A program made the translations under genes and the position numbers. Positions 32,910 through 41,841 of a stretch of DNA of 44,852 nucleotides are shown here, one piece after another. The stretch comes from an uncultured Paracoccaceae bacterium (lineage in GTDB: Bacteria > Pseudomonadota > Alphaproteobacteria > Rhodobacterales > Rhodobacteraceae). The notes beneath the pieces were generated by a model that was not told the origin of the DNA, did no database searches, and saw only the letters and a program-made list of their open reading frames with translations. The stretch spans positions 1 through 44,852 of the forward strand of contig CANLDN010000018.1 of NCBI GenBank assembly GCA_947489445.1. The letters run 5' to 3'. The stretch's first letter is position 1. The number at the start of each line of letters is the position of its first letter.

Positions 32910-34497
32910 GGGGCAACTCCGGCAATTGGGGTGCGGCGGCGATCAGGCTTTGAGTGTAGGGGTGTTGCGGGTTGGTGAATACATCTTCTGTTTTGCCTTG
33001 TTCGACGATCTTGCCGGCTTGCATGACCATGACCCGGTCAGTCACGGTCCGCACCACCGACAGGTCGTGGCTGATAAACAGATACGCCAGCGGACGCTTG
33101 CGGCAAAGATCGGCAATCAGGTCCAACACCTGCGCCCGGACCGACACATCCAAAGCCGACACGGCCTCATCGAAGATTATCAGTTCCGGCTCAATAATCA
33201 GGGCACGGGCTATCGCGATGCGCTGGCGCTGTCCGCCGGAAAACTCGTGGATATATTTATGTGCATCTTCGAATGAAAGGCCAACATCCTGTAAAGCCTT
33301 GGAAATTGCCGCTTCGCGCGCCTTGCCGGTCGGTGGATTTTCCAGCAAATGGAATGGTTCGGTGATCAGGCGTTCGACCCGGTGGCGCGGGTTGAAACTG
33401 CTATAGGGGTCCTGGAAGACCACTTGCATCTTGCGCCGCACTACAAGGTTAGGATGCTTGTGGGTGAAGACGGGTTCGTCATCCAATCGGATGTCGCCAC
33501 CCTGTACGTCCTCTAACCCCAGAATGGCTCGTGTTAGTGTCGATTTTCCGCAGCCGCTTTCCCCCACCAGCCCCACGCGTTCGCCGTGGTCGATGTGGAA
33601 ACTGACATCATCCAGCGCCCGAAATACGGGGCGTGGCCCAAGGATGGTTTTGCGCGGCAAAGGGTATTCCCGAACGATGTGTTTTGCATGCAGAAGGTAT
33701 GCAGAAACCATGCGCATGGTCGTGCGCATAGGGAGGTCGACCTTGTGACCAGAGGCTTCAAACAGCGCCTTGGTGTATGGGTGCTGCATGTTGGTCAGCA
33801 AATGCTGTGTCGGGCCGGTTTCAACAACCCGACCCTTTTGCATGACGACGATCTGATCGGCCACATCCGCCACCACAGCCAGGTCATGGGTGATCAGCAA
33901 AAGCCCCATGTCGAATTCCCGCACAAGATCGCGCAGCAGGTCCAGAATGTGGGCTTGCGTGGTGACATCCAACGCTGTTGTCGGTTCATCTGCGATCAGT
34001 AACTTGGGTCGTAGGGCAATGGCCATGGCAATGACGACCCGTTGGCGCTGCCCACCCGACAACTCGTGCGGGTAGCGTGTGGGCGCAACCTTTAGCCCAA
34101 CACGCTGCAGCATTTCGGCCGCGCGTTTGTGCGCCTCGGCCTTGGATGTCTTTTCATGGATCAGAATGGTTTCGGCGACCTGCGCGCCTATGGTCTGGAC
34201 CGGGTTCAATGCTGTCATCGGTTCCTGAAACACCATCCCCATCGCGTTTCCGCGCATATGACACAGATCCGATTCCGGAGTTTGCAGGATGTCGATCCCA
34301 TCAAGAATGATTTCTCCCTGAGGCGCCGCGCCACCCGGCAACAACCCCATGGTTGAAAGTGCTGTCATGGATTTGCCAGAGCCGCTTTCACCGGTGATCG
34401 CCACGATCTCTCCGTGCTGCATCGATAGGCTGACGTCGTGCAGAATGTCGGTCTGGCCGATGCGCAGGGACAGGTTCCTGATGCTGAGAATACTCAT
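32890..34497 (-). CDS. Fused double ATP-binding protein of a peptide-type importer
   Basis: 535 residues holding both ATPase halves of a Dpp/Opp importer. The first has Walker A GESGSGKS, signature ELSGGQRQRVVIAMAI and Walker B LLIADEPTTALD. The second has GESGCGKS, EFSGGQRQRIAIARAL and IIFDEAVSALD. Each half ends in the family HPYTK / HPYTQ segment. Usually DppD and DppF are separate genes; fusions are common in Rhizobiales and Rhodobacterales. The start at 34497 overlaps the dppC-like stop by 4 bp. Confidence 0.96.
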   Translation of the reverse strand: MSILSIRNLSLRIGQTDILHDVSLSMQHGEIVAITGESGSGKSMTALSTMGLLPGGAAPQGEIILDGIDILQTPESDLCHMRGNAMGMVFQEPMTALNPVQTIGAQVAETILIHEKTSKAEAHKRAAEMLQRVGLKVAPTRYPHELSGGQRQRVVIAMAIALRPKLLIADEPTTALDVTTQAHILDLLRDLVREFDMGLLLITHDLAVVADVADQIVVMQKGRVVETGPTQHLLTNMQHPYTKALFEASGHKVDLPMRTTMRMVSAYLLHAKHIVREYPLPRKTILGPRPVFRALDDVSFHIDHGERVGLVGESGCGKSTLTRAILGLEDVQGGDIRLDDEPVFTHKHPNLVVRRKMQVVFQDPYSSFNPRHRVERLITEPFHLLENPPTGKAREAAISKALQDVGLSFEDAHKYIHEFSGGQRQRIAIARALIIEPELIIFDEAVSALDVSVRAQVLDLIADLCRKRPLAYLFISHDLSVVRTVTDRVMVMQAGKIVEQGKTEDVFTNPQHPYTQSLIAAAPQLPELPHAVETI

Positions 34498-35309
34498 ACC
34501 CGCGCCACCCTGATCCGCGGGTCCAGCCAGTCGCGCAACCCGTCCCCCAGCAGGTTCAGCCCCAGCACCATCAACAGGATCGCGAAACCCGGCACCAGCG
34601 CGGTATGCGGCGCAATGCTGACCAGCGTCTGCGCATCCGCCAGCATCCGGCCCCAACTCGCCGTTGGCGGCTGCGCACCCAGCCCGATATAGGACAGCGC
34701 CGCCTCGGCCAGGATCCCCAGCGAAAACTGGATCGTCCCCTGTACGATCATCAGGTTGGTGATGTTAGGCAGGATATGTTCGACCGAAATCCGCGCCGCC
34801 GACTTGCCGCAGACACGGGCGGCCAGAATAAAATCCCGCTCCCAAAGCGGCAGGGCCGCCCCCCGCGTCAGCCGGGCAAAAACCGGAATGTTAAAGATGC
34901 CAATGGCGATAATCGCATTCACCGCCGACGCCCCGAACACCGCCGTGATCAGGATCGCAATCACCAGCGACGGAAACGCAAACACCAGATCATTGCCGCG
35001 CATGATCAGCTCGTCAAGAAGCGCCCCCCGCCTCGCGGCCGCCAGCAGCCCCAGCGGGATACCAATCGCCATCCCGATGCCCACGGCAACCAGCGCCACC
35101 GCAATCGAAGTCCGCGCACCCATCATGATCATCGACAGGATATCGCGCCCGAAATGATCGGTGCCCAATACATGTGTTCCGCTGGGCGTTTGCAGTTTGT
35201 TGGGGATATCGAGGGTTTCGATATCGTGAGGTGTCCAGAGAAATGAGACCGCTGCCAAGGTGACGAACAAGGCCGAGAGGGCTGTTCCAATAATCAGATT
35301 GCGGCTCAT
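34494..35309 (-). CDS. Peptide-type ABC permease, DppC-like
   Basis: 271 residues with about six membrane helices. Family landmarks are HVLGTDHFGRDILSMIMMGARTS early and EHILPNITNLMIVQGTI in the coupling loop, with GLGAQPPTASWGRML later. The ATG at 35309 overlaps the dppB-like stop (ATGA); longer upstream readings run inside dppB and are rejected. Confidence 0.94.
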   Translation of the reverse strand: MSRNLIIGTALSALFVTLAAVSFLWTPHDIETLDIPNKLQTPSGTHVLGTDHFGRDILSMIMMGARTSIAVALVAVGIGMAIGIPLGLLAAARRGALLDELIMRGNDLVFAFPSLVIAILITAVFGASAVNAIIAIGIFNIPVFARLTRGAALPLWERDFILAARVCGKSAARISVEHILPNITNLMIVQGTIQFSLGILAEAALSYIGLGAQPPTASWGRMLADAQTLVSIAPHTALVPGFAILLMVLGLNLLGDGLRDWLDPRIRVARV

Positions 35310-36250
35310 GCCTTGGCCCTCAGCCTTGGGTCGACTGCGGCATAGGCGATGTCGACCGCGAAGTTCACGACGATCACCGTGAAGACGAGCAGCATCACAA
35401 CGCTTTCTACGACAATCAGGTCGCGGGCGCTGATGGATTGGAAGATCAGCCGCCCAAGGCCGGGCAAGAAAAATACCTGTTCGATGATAATCCCGCCGGC
35501 GAGCAGGAAGGAGAATTGTAGGCCGATGATCGTGAGCACGGGGATCAGCGCGTTGCGCACCGCGTGTTTCCAGAGTGCTTGGCGGCGGGTGAGGCCTTTG
35601 GCGCGAGCGGTGCGGATGAAATCCTCGCCCAGCATGTCCAGCAAGGACGACCGCATGACCCGGGCGAGGATCGCCGCCTGCGGTAGGGCCAATGCGATGG
35701 CGGGCAAGGTCAGAGATTTGACGGCTTGGAACGGGTTGTCCCATCCCGGAAACCCGCCCGCGCTGAACCAGCGCAGATTGATCGCGAAGATCAGTACAAG
35801 GATCATTGCAAACCAGAAATTCGGGACGGCAACGCCCAATTGCGTTGCCCCCATGATGGTGATGTCGCCAGGTCCGCCCCGATGGCTGGCCGCGTAGATG
35901 CCTGCCGGAAAGGCAATCAGGGTCGACAGGATCAGCGCATAGATCGCCAGCGGCAGCGACACCCAGATGCGATCCGCAATCAGCTCGGCAACCGGTGTCT
36001 TGTAGGTCCAGCTTTGCCCGAAATCCCCGCGCAACAGCCCCGTCACCCAGTCGAAATACCGGGTGACCACCGACTGATCGAGGCCCATCTCCGCCCGCAG
36101 CGCCGCAATCGTATCGGGCCTCGCATTCACCCCCAGCATGAAGGCGGCGGGATCGCCCGGGATCACCTCGATCACCGCAAAGATCACCAAAGACGCCACA
36201 AAAAGGCTGATAACAAGCGATGTCAGACGGCCTAGGGCATAGCGGATCAT
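35306..36250 (-). CDS. Peptide-type ABC permease, DppB-like
   Basis: 314 residues. The start MIRYALGRLTSLVISLFVASLVIFAVIEVIPGDPAAFML is typical of DppB in parts (GRLTSLVISLF, IPGDPA). The coupling loop is near KHAVRNALIPVLTIIGLQ and the end VDIAYAAVDPRLRAKA matches. Follows a hairpin-rich spacer after the binding protein gene. Confidence 0.95.
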   Translation of the reverse strand: MIRYALGRLTSLVISLFVASLVIFAVIEVIPGDPAAFMLGVNARPDTIAALRAEMGLDQSVVTRYFDWVTGLLRGDFGQSWTYKTPVAELIADRIWVSLPLAIYALILSTLIAFPAGIYAASHRGGPGDITIMGATQLGVAVPNFWFAMILVLIFAINLRWFSAGGFPGWDNPFQAVKSLTLPAIALALPQAAILARVMRSSLLDMLGEDFIRTARAKGLTRRQALWKHAVRNALIPVLTIIGLQFSFLLAGGIIIEQVFFLPGLGRLIFQSISARDLIVVESVVMLLVFTVIVVNFAVDIAYAAVDPRLRAKA

Positions 36251-36272
36251 ATGTTCAATGTACTGAGGGCGG

Positions 36273-36345
36273 GCCCCGACCGCGGGTGGGGGTGAAGCCC
36301 CCGCCCTGGGGGGCGGTCGGGGGCTGCCCGGCGTTGCCGCCGGGC
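36273..36345 (-). other. Nested hairpins between the binding protein gene and dppB-like gene
   Basis: A long imperfect repeat pairs GCCCCGACCGC (36273-36283) with GCGGTCGGGG(G)C (36313-36324), enclosing GGGGG-N5-CCCCC (36288-36302). Beside it is a perfect 8-bp hairpin GCCCGGCG-TTGC-CGCCGGGC (36326-36345). Such structures usually stabilise the binding protein mRNA and lower downstream expression. Confidence 0.7.
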
Positions 36346-36352
36346 GGGCGCT

Positions 36353-37828
36353 CTACTCAGACCAAGATACTCCGGTCAGATCAACCGCTGCGGTCGGTTG
36401 GTTGACCCACAGGCCCTGTACATCCGCCTTGGCCACCGTTGCGACCGCCAGTTCGAACAGGTACCCGTTCACGTAATCCTCCGAAATGATGGTCTGCACC
36501 TTGGCCAGCAAGTCACTGCGGTCCGCCGGATCGGTTGTGGCGTTCAGCTTTTCCATTAGCGTCTGAAACTCTGGGTTGTCATATTGGAAGTAATAGTCCG
36601 GATTGGCATAGATCCCGATATCCATCGGCTCGGTATGGCTGACGATGCTCAAGCCGAAATCCTTATTGGTGAACACCTCCTCGATCCACTGCGCCCATTC
36701 GAGGTTCGTGATCTCGGTCTCGATCCCCACCTCGCGCAACTGGGCCGCAATAATCTCGCCCCCGCGGCGGGCATAGGACGGCGGCGGCAGCTTCAGCGTG
36801 GTAGTAAACCCATCGGCAAACCCCGCCTCTGCCAGCAATTCCCGCGCGCGGTCGGGATCATGCGGCGAATTGGCCAGCAGATCGACATAATCGGGATGAT
36901 GCGGCGCGAAATGGGTGCCGATGGGCGTGCCCAGTCCGAACATGGCCCCGTCGATGATCGCCTGCCGGTCGATAGCATGGGCGACCGCCTGCCGGACCAG
37001 CACATTGTCAAACGGCGGCATCTTGTTGTTGGTCGACAGGATCGTCTCGCCCTCGGTATTGCCCACCAGCACCTGGAACCTTGGATCCGCCTCGAACTGC
37101 GGCAGGTTCTCGGGCGCGGGGAAGCCGATAAAGGCATCCACATCCTCGGCCATCACGGCAGCAAAAGCAGCGGTCGGATCGCTGATGAACCGGAAGGTGG
37201 CGCTTTCCAGCGCCGGGGCAGAACCCCAGTAATCGGCATTGCGCGTCAGCTCGATCCGGTCACCCTGCACCCAATCGGTAAAGGTGAACGGCCCCGTGCC
37301 AACCGGATTGCTCGCGATGTTCTCGATGCTTTCGGGGGCAACAATCACCGCGTCACCCCAGGCGAGGTTGAACAGGAAATTCCCGTTGGGTTGGTCGAGG
37401 ATGATTTGGACAGAGAGCGGTTCAATGACCGTGACATCAGTGATGCCTGCGAATAACCCCTTTTGCGCATTTGTGCTGTCTTCGGCCCGCGCCCGATCAA
37501 GGCTGAATTTGACGTCTTCGGCATTCATTGTGGTGCCGTCGTGGAATGTGACACCAGCGGCAAGGTTGAAAGTATAAACCGTGCCGTCGTCGGAGATATC
37601 CCAGCTTTGCGCGAGCCCCCGGATGATCGATCCATCCGAGGCAAAGCGCGTCAGGCCTTCGAACACATTTGCATAAAGCACACTATCAATCGCCTGTGCT
37701 GCACCACCTGTCGGGTCAAGGTTCGGCGGCTCTAACTGAATGGCCACGGTGATGCTGTCCTGGGCCAGCACGGTGGTTCCGCAAAGAACAATGGCAGTGG
37801 ACGCGGCGAACCGTTTGAGATGATGCAT
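36353..37828 (-). CDS. ABC transporter substrate-binding protein, family 5 (DppA/OppA type)
   Basis: 491 residues with a signal peptide (MHHLKRFAASTAIVLCGTTVLA, cut before QDSITVA) and the family 5 solute-binding fold: VYANVFEGLTRFASDG, YTFNLAAGVTFHDGTTMNAEDVKFSLDRA in parts (GVTFHDGTTMNAEDVKFSLD), VRQAVAHAIDRQAI. First gene of the operon, followed by hairpins. Family 5 proteins bind peptides, but also opines, glutathione, nickel or other compounds, so the ligand is open. Confidence 0.95.
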   Translation of the reverse strand: MHHLKRFAASTAIVLCGTTVLAQDSITVAIQLEPPNLDPTGGAAQAIDSVLYANVFEGLTRFASDGSIIRGLAQSWDISDDGTVYTFNLAAGVTFHDGTTMNAEDVKFSLDRARAEDSTNAQKGLFAGITDVTVIEPLSVQIILDQPNGNFLFNLAWGDAVIVAPESIENIASNPVGTGPFTFTDWVQGDRIELTRNADYWGSAPALESATFRFISDPTAAFAAVMAEDVDAFIGFPAPENLPQFEADPRFQVLVGNTEGETILSTNNKMPPFDNVLVRQAVAHAIDRQAIIDGAMFGLGTPIGTHFAPHHPDYVDLLANSPHDPDRARELLAEAGFADGFTTTLKLPPPSYARRGGEIIAAQLREVGIETEITNLEWAQWIEEVFTNKDFGLSIVSHTEPMDIGIYANPDYYFQYDNPEFQTLMEKLNATTDPADRSDLLAKVQTIISEDYVNGYLFELAVATVAKADVQGLWVNQPTAAVDLTGVSWSE

Positions 37829-37986
37829 GATATCCCCCTGTTGCTGTAGGGAGTGTTGACCTAACGTTCAGGCAAATCAAGTCCTGTGACTAAGGTCCTT
37901 GGGCGCGGTCATGATGTACTGACCCGTAATCTAGCCGTAAGTAACTTATATCATTTTGATGACGAACAATGCTTGGAAAGTGCGTC

Positions 37987-39585
37987 ATGCGGATAGAGTC
38001 TGATCAAAAAACCACAGTAGCTGCCACGTCTACCGAAAGTCCTCAAAGTGGCAGAAATTTCACAAATGCGCTCAAGCAGTCTGCAAGCGACGTTGAGTGG
38101 GGCAATAACTTAATCCGTGACGACATATCGGAAAATATTGACGCGGTTGATTTCAGCGTGAAACGCAATCGCGGCGCTGAGGCTGACATGTCGTTGAGTT
38201 TTGTCAACAATGGGTCTTACTTCAAGGACTGGACCATTCAGGTTACGGTGCCATATGAAATCAAAGAGATAAAGAACGCCGAAATCGTTTCGCGTGATGG
38301 TAACACCTATACCATCAGGGCGACGCGCGCCAATGATGATGTTTTTGCAGGCGAGAAGACCACGATTGATTTTGTCGCGCAAAGCGCATCAGGTAATTAC
38401 CAAAGCCCAGAGAATATTTCTTTTCAACAAGGCGGGCTGACGAAGGCCGCAGGTCGAACGTGGTTTCCCACTGCGCAGATTGAGCGTTTCCGCGATCGAA
38501 GCGATTATTGGCAGGCGCCGTATGATGTCTCAACCCAGTCGCGGCAGTCAAACGCTGTCTTCAAACAACCCGTCTTGCCCTTTGATACGAGTTCGCTGTT
38601 CCAATCCATGCAGGATGATGCAGTGAGGCAGTCCGTCATACAGCGTGGCGCGGTTGAGCAGGGCGAATTGGAGCAGGCGATCCTGGATGAAACGATTTTG
38701 GGTGGGATGAGACAGCAGAACAAAACTGCCCGCGCGAGAGGCAACACTGCGAATGACGTCATCAGGCCGACGGATCCGATCACACAAAGTGATGCAGCGC
38801 CACGACCTGTTAACAAGCAGGTTAGCGGCAAGGCGATCAGGCTTGACTTTGAGAATCAACGAACGGGTTCGGCCTACACACGCGCGAACCAGCAGAAAGA
38901 TCTGGACGTGGCGTTTGCAAAGAAAGATGCAGACTTCATGACTGAAATCGTTGCCGGTGATGCCATTTCGGGGAACAAGGCGTTGCGGGTCGAATATGGT
39001 CCAGACAAGATCACGGCAGTTGGTACCGCCTTTAAGGTTCCTCCTCAGAAGGAATATTATGTCCAATATAGTGTGAAGTTTGACAAAGACTTCGACTTCG
39101 ATGGTCCGACGCGCAGTGCGGGTAAACTTCCCGGACTTGGTTCAGCAAGCCTTGCCAGCGGTGGCGTTCGGCCCAATGGCGCAAATGGTTTTACATCCCG
39201 CGTGATGTGGACCGAAAATGGGCGCGCCAAGCTATATACATATCATATGGATCAGCCCGACAAATGGGGCCACAACACCTTTTTCAAAGATGGCGGACAG
39301 GACGTCCACTTTCAACGTGGTCAATGGCACACCATTACGCAGCGGGTCAGGATCAATGATGGAAACCAAAAGAACGGCGAAATCGAAGCCTGGATGGATG
39401 GTAAGCGTGTCGCCAGCCGCAGTGGTCTTCGCTTCGTGAATAATGGCACAAAGATCGATAAGTTCTTCCTCAGCACGTTCTTTGGTGGAAACAGCAAGGA
39501 ATTCCTTCCCAACAAGACTGTGGGCGCGACGTTCGATAATTTCATCATCTCGGCGGACAAAAACGACGTGGCACGAAACGGCTGA
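37987..39585 (+). CDS. PL14-like polysaccharide lyase with a possible carbohydrate-binding domain
   Basis: 532 residues. The C-terminal part (about 290-525) resembles polysaccharide lyase family 14 alginate-type lyases: YYVQYSVKFDKDFDF, GKLPGLG, SRVMWTENGRAKLYTYH, then QWHTITQRVRIN, EIEAWMDGKRV and FFGGN. The N-terminal 55-140 region (VDFSVKRN, FVNNGSYFKDWTIQVTVP, GEKTTIDFVAQ) looks like a CBM2-like beta-sandwich. A ~100-residue polar linker joins them. No signal peptide is visible at either ATG 37987 (GGAAAG before it) or 37969, so export, if any, would need another route. G+C is near 50%, lower than the neighbours. Divergent from the importer operon. Confidence 0.75.
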   Translation: MRIESDQKTTVAATSTESPQSGRNFTNALKQSASDVEWGNNLIRDDISENIDAVDFSVKRNRGAEADMSLSFVNNGSYFKDWTIQVTVPYEIKEIKNAEIVSRDGNTYTIRATRANDDVFAGEKTTIDFVAQSASGNYQSPENISFQQGGLTKAAGRTWFPTAQIERFRDRSDYWQAPYDVSTQSRQSNAVFKQPVLPFDTSSLFQSMQDDAVRQSVIQRGAVEQGELEQAILDETILGGMRQQNKTARARGNTANDVIRPTDPITQSDAAPRPVNKQVSGKAIRLDFENQRTGSAYTRANQQKDLDVAFAKKDADFMTEIVAGDAISGNKALRVEYGPDKITAVGTAFKVPPQKEYYVQYSVKFDKDFDFDGPTRSAGKLPGLGSASLASGGVRPNGANGFTSRVMWTENGRAKLYTYHMDQPDKWGHNTFFKDGGQDVHFQRGQWHTITQRVRINDGNQKNGEIEAWMDGKRVASRSGLRFVNNGTKIDKFFLSTFFGGNSKEFLPNKTVGATFDNFIISADKNDVARNG

Positions 39586-39901
39586 ACCGTACCTTCTTCG
39601 TGTTAATGCTGACGGTACGCCTGCTTAGGTGTTTTGGCCGCGAGTTTCCGAGCAAGCGCCATTGCACGACCTAAACGAAGCAATGTGTACCACATGTTTT
39701 GTCGGCATTAATTGGAGGCGATGTAGACGTCATTTTTGTTAAAACAAAAGACAGCTACGCTTCGGTTCGCCCCAAACCACCGAAACGGTCGCCGCTTTGG
39801 ATGCATGAATACCCTTTATCAGGCATCAAATGACCGCTCGCCCCGTCTGGATTGTCGGCTCGGCTGCTGCTATCTGACCCGCATCAAAGAGGGGATCCGA
39901 C
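39586..39901. other. Spacer between the lyase gene and panB
   Basis: 316 bp without a supportable gene. After the lyase stop, CGTACC and GGTACG could form a loose hairpin. A+T-rich arms TTTTGTT-AA-AACAAAA (39734-39749) form an inverted repeat that could be part of a promoter or a terminator. The panB ribosome site GAGGGG is at the end. Confidence 0.4.
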
Positions 39902-40726
39902 ATGAGTGCCACCGCCAAGAAACGCGCGCCTTTGCCGGATGATATCCGGGCTGCCAAGGGCGGTACCCCGCTTGTCAGCCTGACGGCCTACACCACGCCT
40001 ATGGCGCAGATGATGGATGAACATTGCGATTTTGTGCTGGTCGGCGACAGCGTCGGCATGGTGCTGCACGGGCTACCCTCGACCCTTGGGGTGACGATGG
40101 AGATGATGATCCTGCATGGGCAGGCCGTGGCCCGCGGGCTGACATCTGCGATGATGGTGATCGACATGCCGTTTGGGTCTTATGAGGAAAGCAAGGAGCA
40201 GGCATTTCGCAACGCCGCGCGGCTGATGGCTGAAACTGGTGCGGGGGCGGTGAAGTTGGAAGGCGGCGTGGCGATGGCCGAAACCATCGCCTTTCTGGTG
40301 GCGCGCGGCATTCCTGTGATGGCACATATCGGGCTGACGCCGCAGTCTGTGAACACGCTGGGCGGCTACAAGGTGCAGGGGCGCGGCGATGCGCGTGATG
40401 CCGCCTTGGCCGATGCGGATGCGGTGGCGGAAGCGGGAGCCTTTGCTGTGGTGCTGGAGAAGGTGCCAGAGAGTTTGGCGGATGAAATCACGGCGCGCGT
40501 GCCGATCCCGACGATTGGAATTGGGGCGAGTGCGGGCTGCGACGGGCAGATATTGGTCGTCGATGACATGCTGGGTCTGTTCACGGCCTTCAAGGCAAAA
40601 TTTGTCAAACGTTACGCGCATTTGGGTGATGACGGGGCGGCGGCGATTGCGGCCTATGCGGCCGATGTGCGGGCACGTGAATTCCCCGCAGCTGAGCATG
40701 TGTTTGCGGATGAGGCGCCTAAGTGA
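39902..40726 (+). CDS. panB: Ketopantoate hydroxymethyltransferase
   Basis: 274 residues; transfers a one-carbon unit from 5,10-methylene-THF to ketoisovalerate in pantothenate synthesis. Metal and substrate residues are in VLVGDSVGM and GGVAMAETI; the family segments PLVSLTAYTTPMAQ, MPFGSYEES, AHIGLTPQSVN and TIGIGASAGCDGQILV are all present. The end overlaps the panC start (GTGA). Confidence 0.98.
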   Translation: MSATAKKRAPLPDDIRAAKGGTPLVSLTAYTTPMAQMMDEHCDFVLVGDSVGMVLHGLPSTLGVTMEMMILHGQAVARGLTSAMMVIDMPFGSYEESKEQAFRNAARLMAETGAGAVKLEGGVAMAETIAFLVARGIPVMAHIGLTPQSVNTLGGYKVQGRGDARDAALADADAVAEAGAFAVVLEKVPESLADEITARVPIPTIGIGASAGCDGQILVVDDMLGLFTAFKAKFVKRYAHLGDDGAAAIAAYAADVRAREFPAAEHVFADEAPK

Positions 40727-41565
40727 TTGCCCCGATTGAACGGACATTGGCCAGTCTGAGGACGCAGACGGCACTGTGGCGCAAGGCGGGTGAAACCATC
40801 GGCGTGGTCCCGACCATGGGTGCGCTGCATCAGGGGCATTTGTCGCTGGCACGGGCCGCACGCGCCGAATGTGACCGGGTGATCGTGACCATCTTTGTAA
40901 ACCCCAAGCAGTTCAACGATCCTGATGATCTGAAGAATTATCCGCGCACGGAAGAGGACGATGCGCGCAAGCTGGAATCGACGGGTGTGGACCTGATCTA
41001 TGTCCCTGACCCTGAACAGATTTATCCTGATGGCTTTGCGACGAATGTGTCAGTCGGGGGTTTGACGGATATGTTGTGCGGCGCGTCCCGTCCCGGTCAT
41101 TTCGACGGTGTAGCGACTGTTGTATCCAAGCTGTTTTTGCAAACCGCCGCCGATTTCGCATTCTTCGGTGAGAAGGATTATCAGCAACTCCAGATTGTGC
41201 GCCGCATGGCCGCCGATCTGGATATCCCGATCGAGGTTGTCGGCTGCCCGACCATTCGGGAAGAGGATGGGCTGGCCATGTCCTCGCGCAATTTGTTGCT
41301 GTCTGACAGATCGCGGGTTTATGCGCCTGTGCTGGCTGAGGTGATGGAGGAGATGCGTGCGCAGTTGTTGGATGGGGCTGCGTTGAGCGAGATCGTCGGA
41401 GACGCGCAAGCGCGCGTGCTGGCGGCGGGGTTCAACGAAATCGACTATCTGGAACTGCGCGACGGGAGGGACTTGTCACTGCTCGATCGCGCGAAGCCGG
41501 AGGCAAGGCTCTTTGCGGCGGCGTGGCTGGCAGGGGTCAGGTTGATTGATAACATGGCAGTTTGA
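40723..41565 (+). CDS. panC: Pantothenate synthetase
   Basis: 280 residues; joins pantoate and beta-alanine with ATP. The HIGH-type motif is PTMGALHQGHLSL, followed by VNPKQFND, FGEKDYQQLQIV and the KMSKS-like MSSRN. It starts with GTG at 40723, overlapping the panB stop by 4 bp. Beta-alanine, one of its substrates, is also the end product of the pyrimidine pathway coded upstream, although the two loci are 13 kb apart. Confidence 0.98.
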   Translation: MIAPIERTLASLRTQTALWRKAGETIGVVPTMGALHQGHLSLARAARAECDRVIVTIFVNPKQFNDPDDLKNYPRTEEDDARKLESTGVDLIYVPDPEQIYPDGFATNVSVGGLTDMLCGASRPGHFDGVATVVSKLFLQTAADFAFFGEKDYQQLQIVRRMAADLDIPIEVVGCPTIREEDGLAMSSRNLLLSDRSRVYAPVLAEVMEEMRAQLLDGAALSEIVGDAQARVLAAGFNEIDYLELRDGRDLSLLDRAKPEARLFAAAWLAGVRLIDNMAV

Positions 41566-41633
41566 TTGGCCGTCTTCCTGCCTGCTCTGCGGACTTTGTT
41601 GACGTTCGAACTCAGGTGGTTAAGCGTTTGGAT

Positions 41634-41813
41634 TCAGATACCGTCGCCATCGTCGTAGATGTAAAGTGTCACTTTTCCGATTTCAGCCTCCGCCCAAGAA
41701 ATGGCTTCATTAAGAAGAACACATTTTCGCTCGTTATATACTAGCGCGACGTCGTTTTCTTCTTCAAAGGCATCGGCATCGTTGCATCTGGGTCTTTGGG
41801 TTCGACAGCCCAC
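41634..41813 (-). CDS. Possible small protein of 59 residues
   Basis: Read on the minus strand from GTG 41813 to TGA 41634. The second half reads like real protein: FEEENDVALVYNERKC, VLLNEAISWAEAEIGK, VTLYIYDDGDGI. An in-frame stop lies just upstream and no ribosome site is clear, so it may be the 3' remnant of a longer gene rather than an intact one. It begins 28 bp after the secreted hypothetical gene on the same strand. No family recognised. Confidence 0.4.
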   Translation of the reverse strand: MGCRTQRPRCNDADAFEEENDVALVYNERKCVLLNEAISWAEAEIGKVTLYIYDDGDGI

Positions 41814-41841
41814 CCATTGGTTCTAGGGCAGGTGGGGTCGC

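Noticed and set aside
31782..32978. Forward frame of 398 codons opposite the aldehyde dehydrogenase
   Set aside because: Antisense shadow; rich in Cys, His and Arg with no domain.
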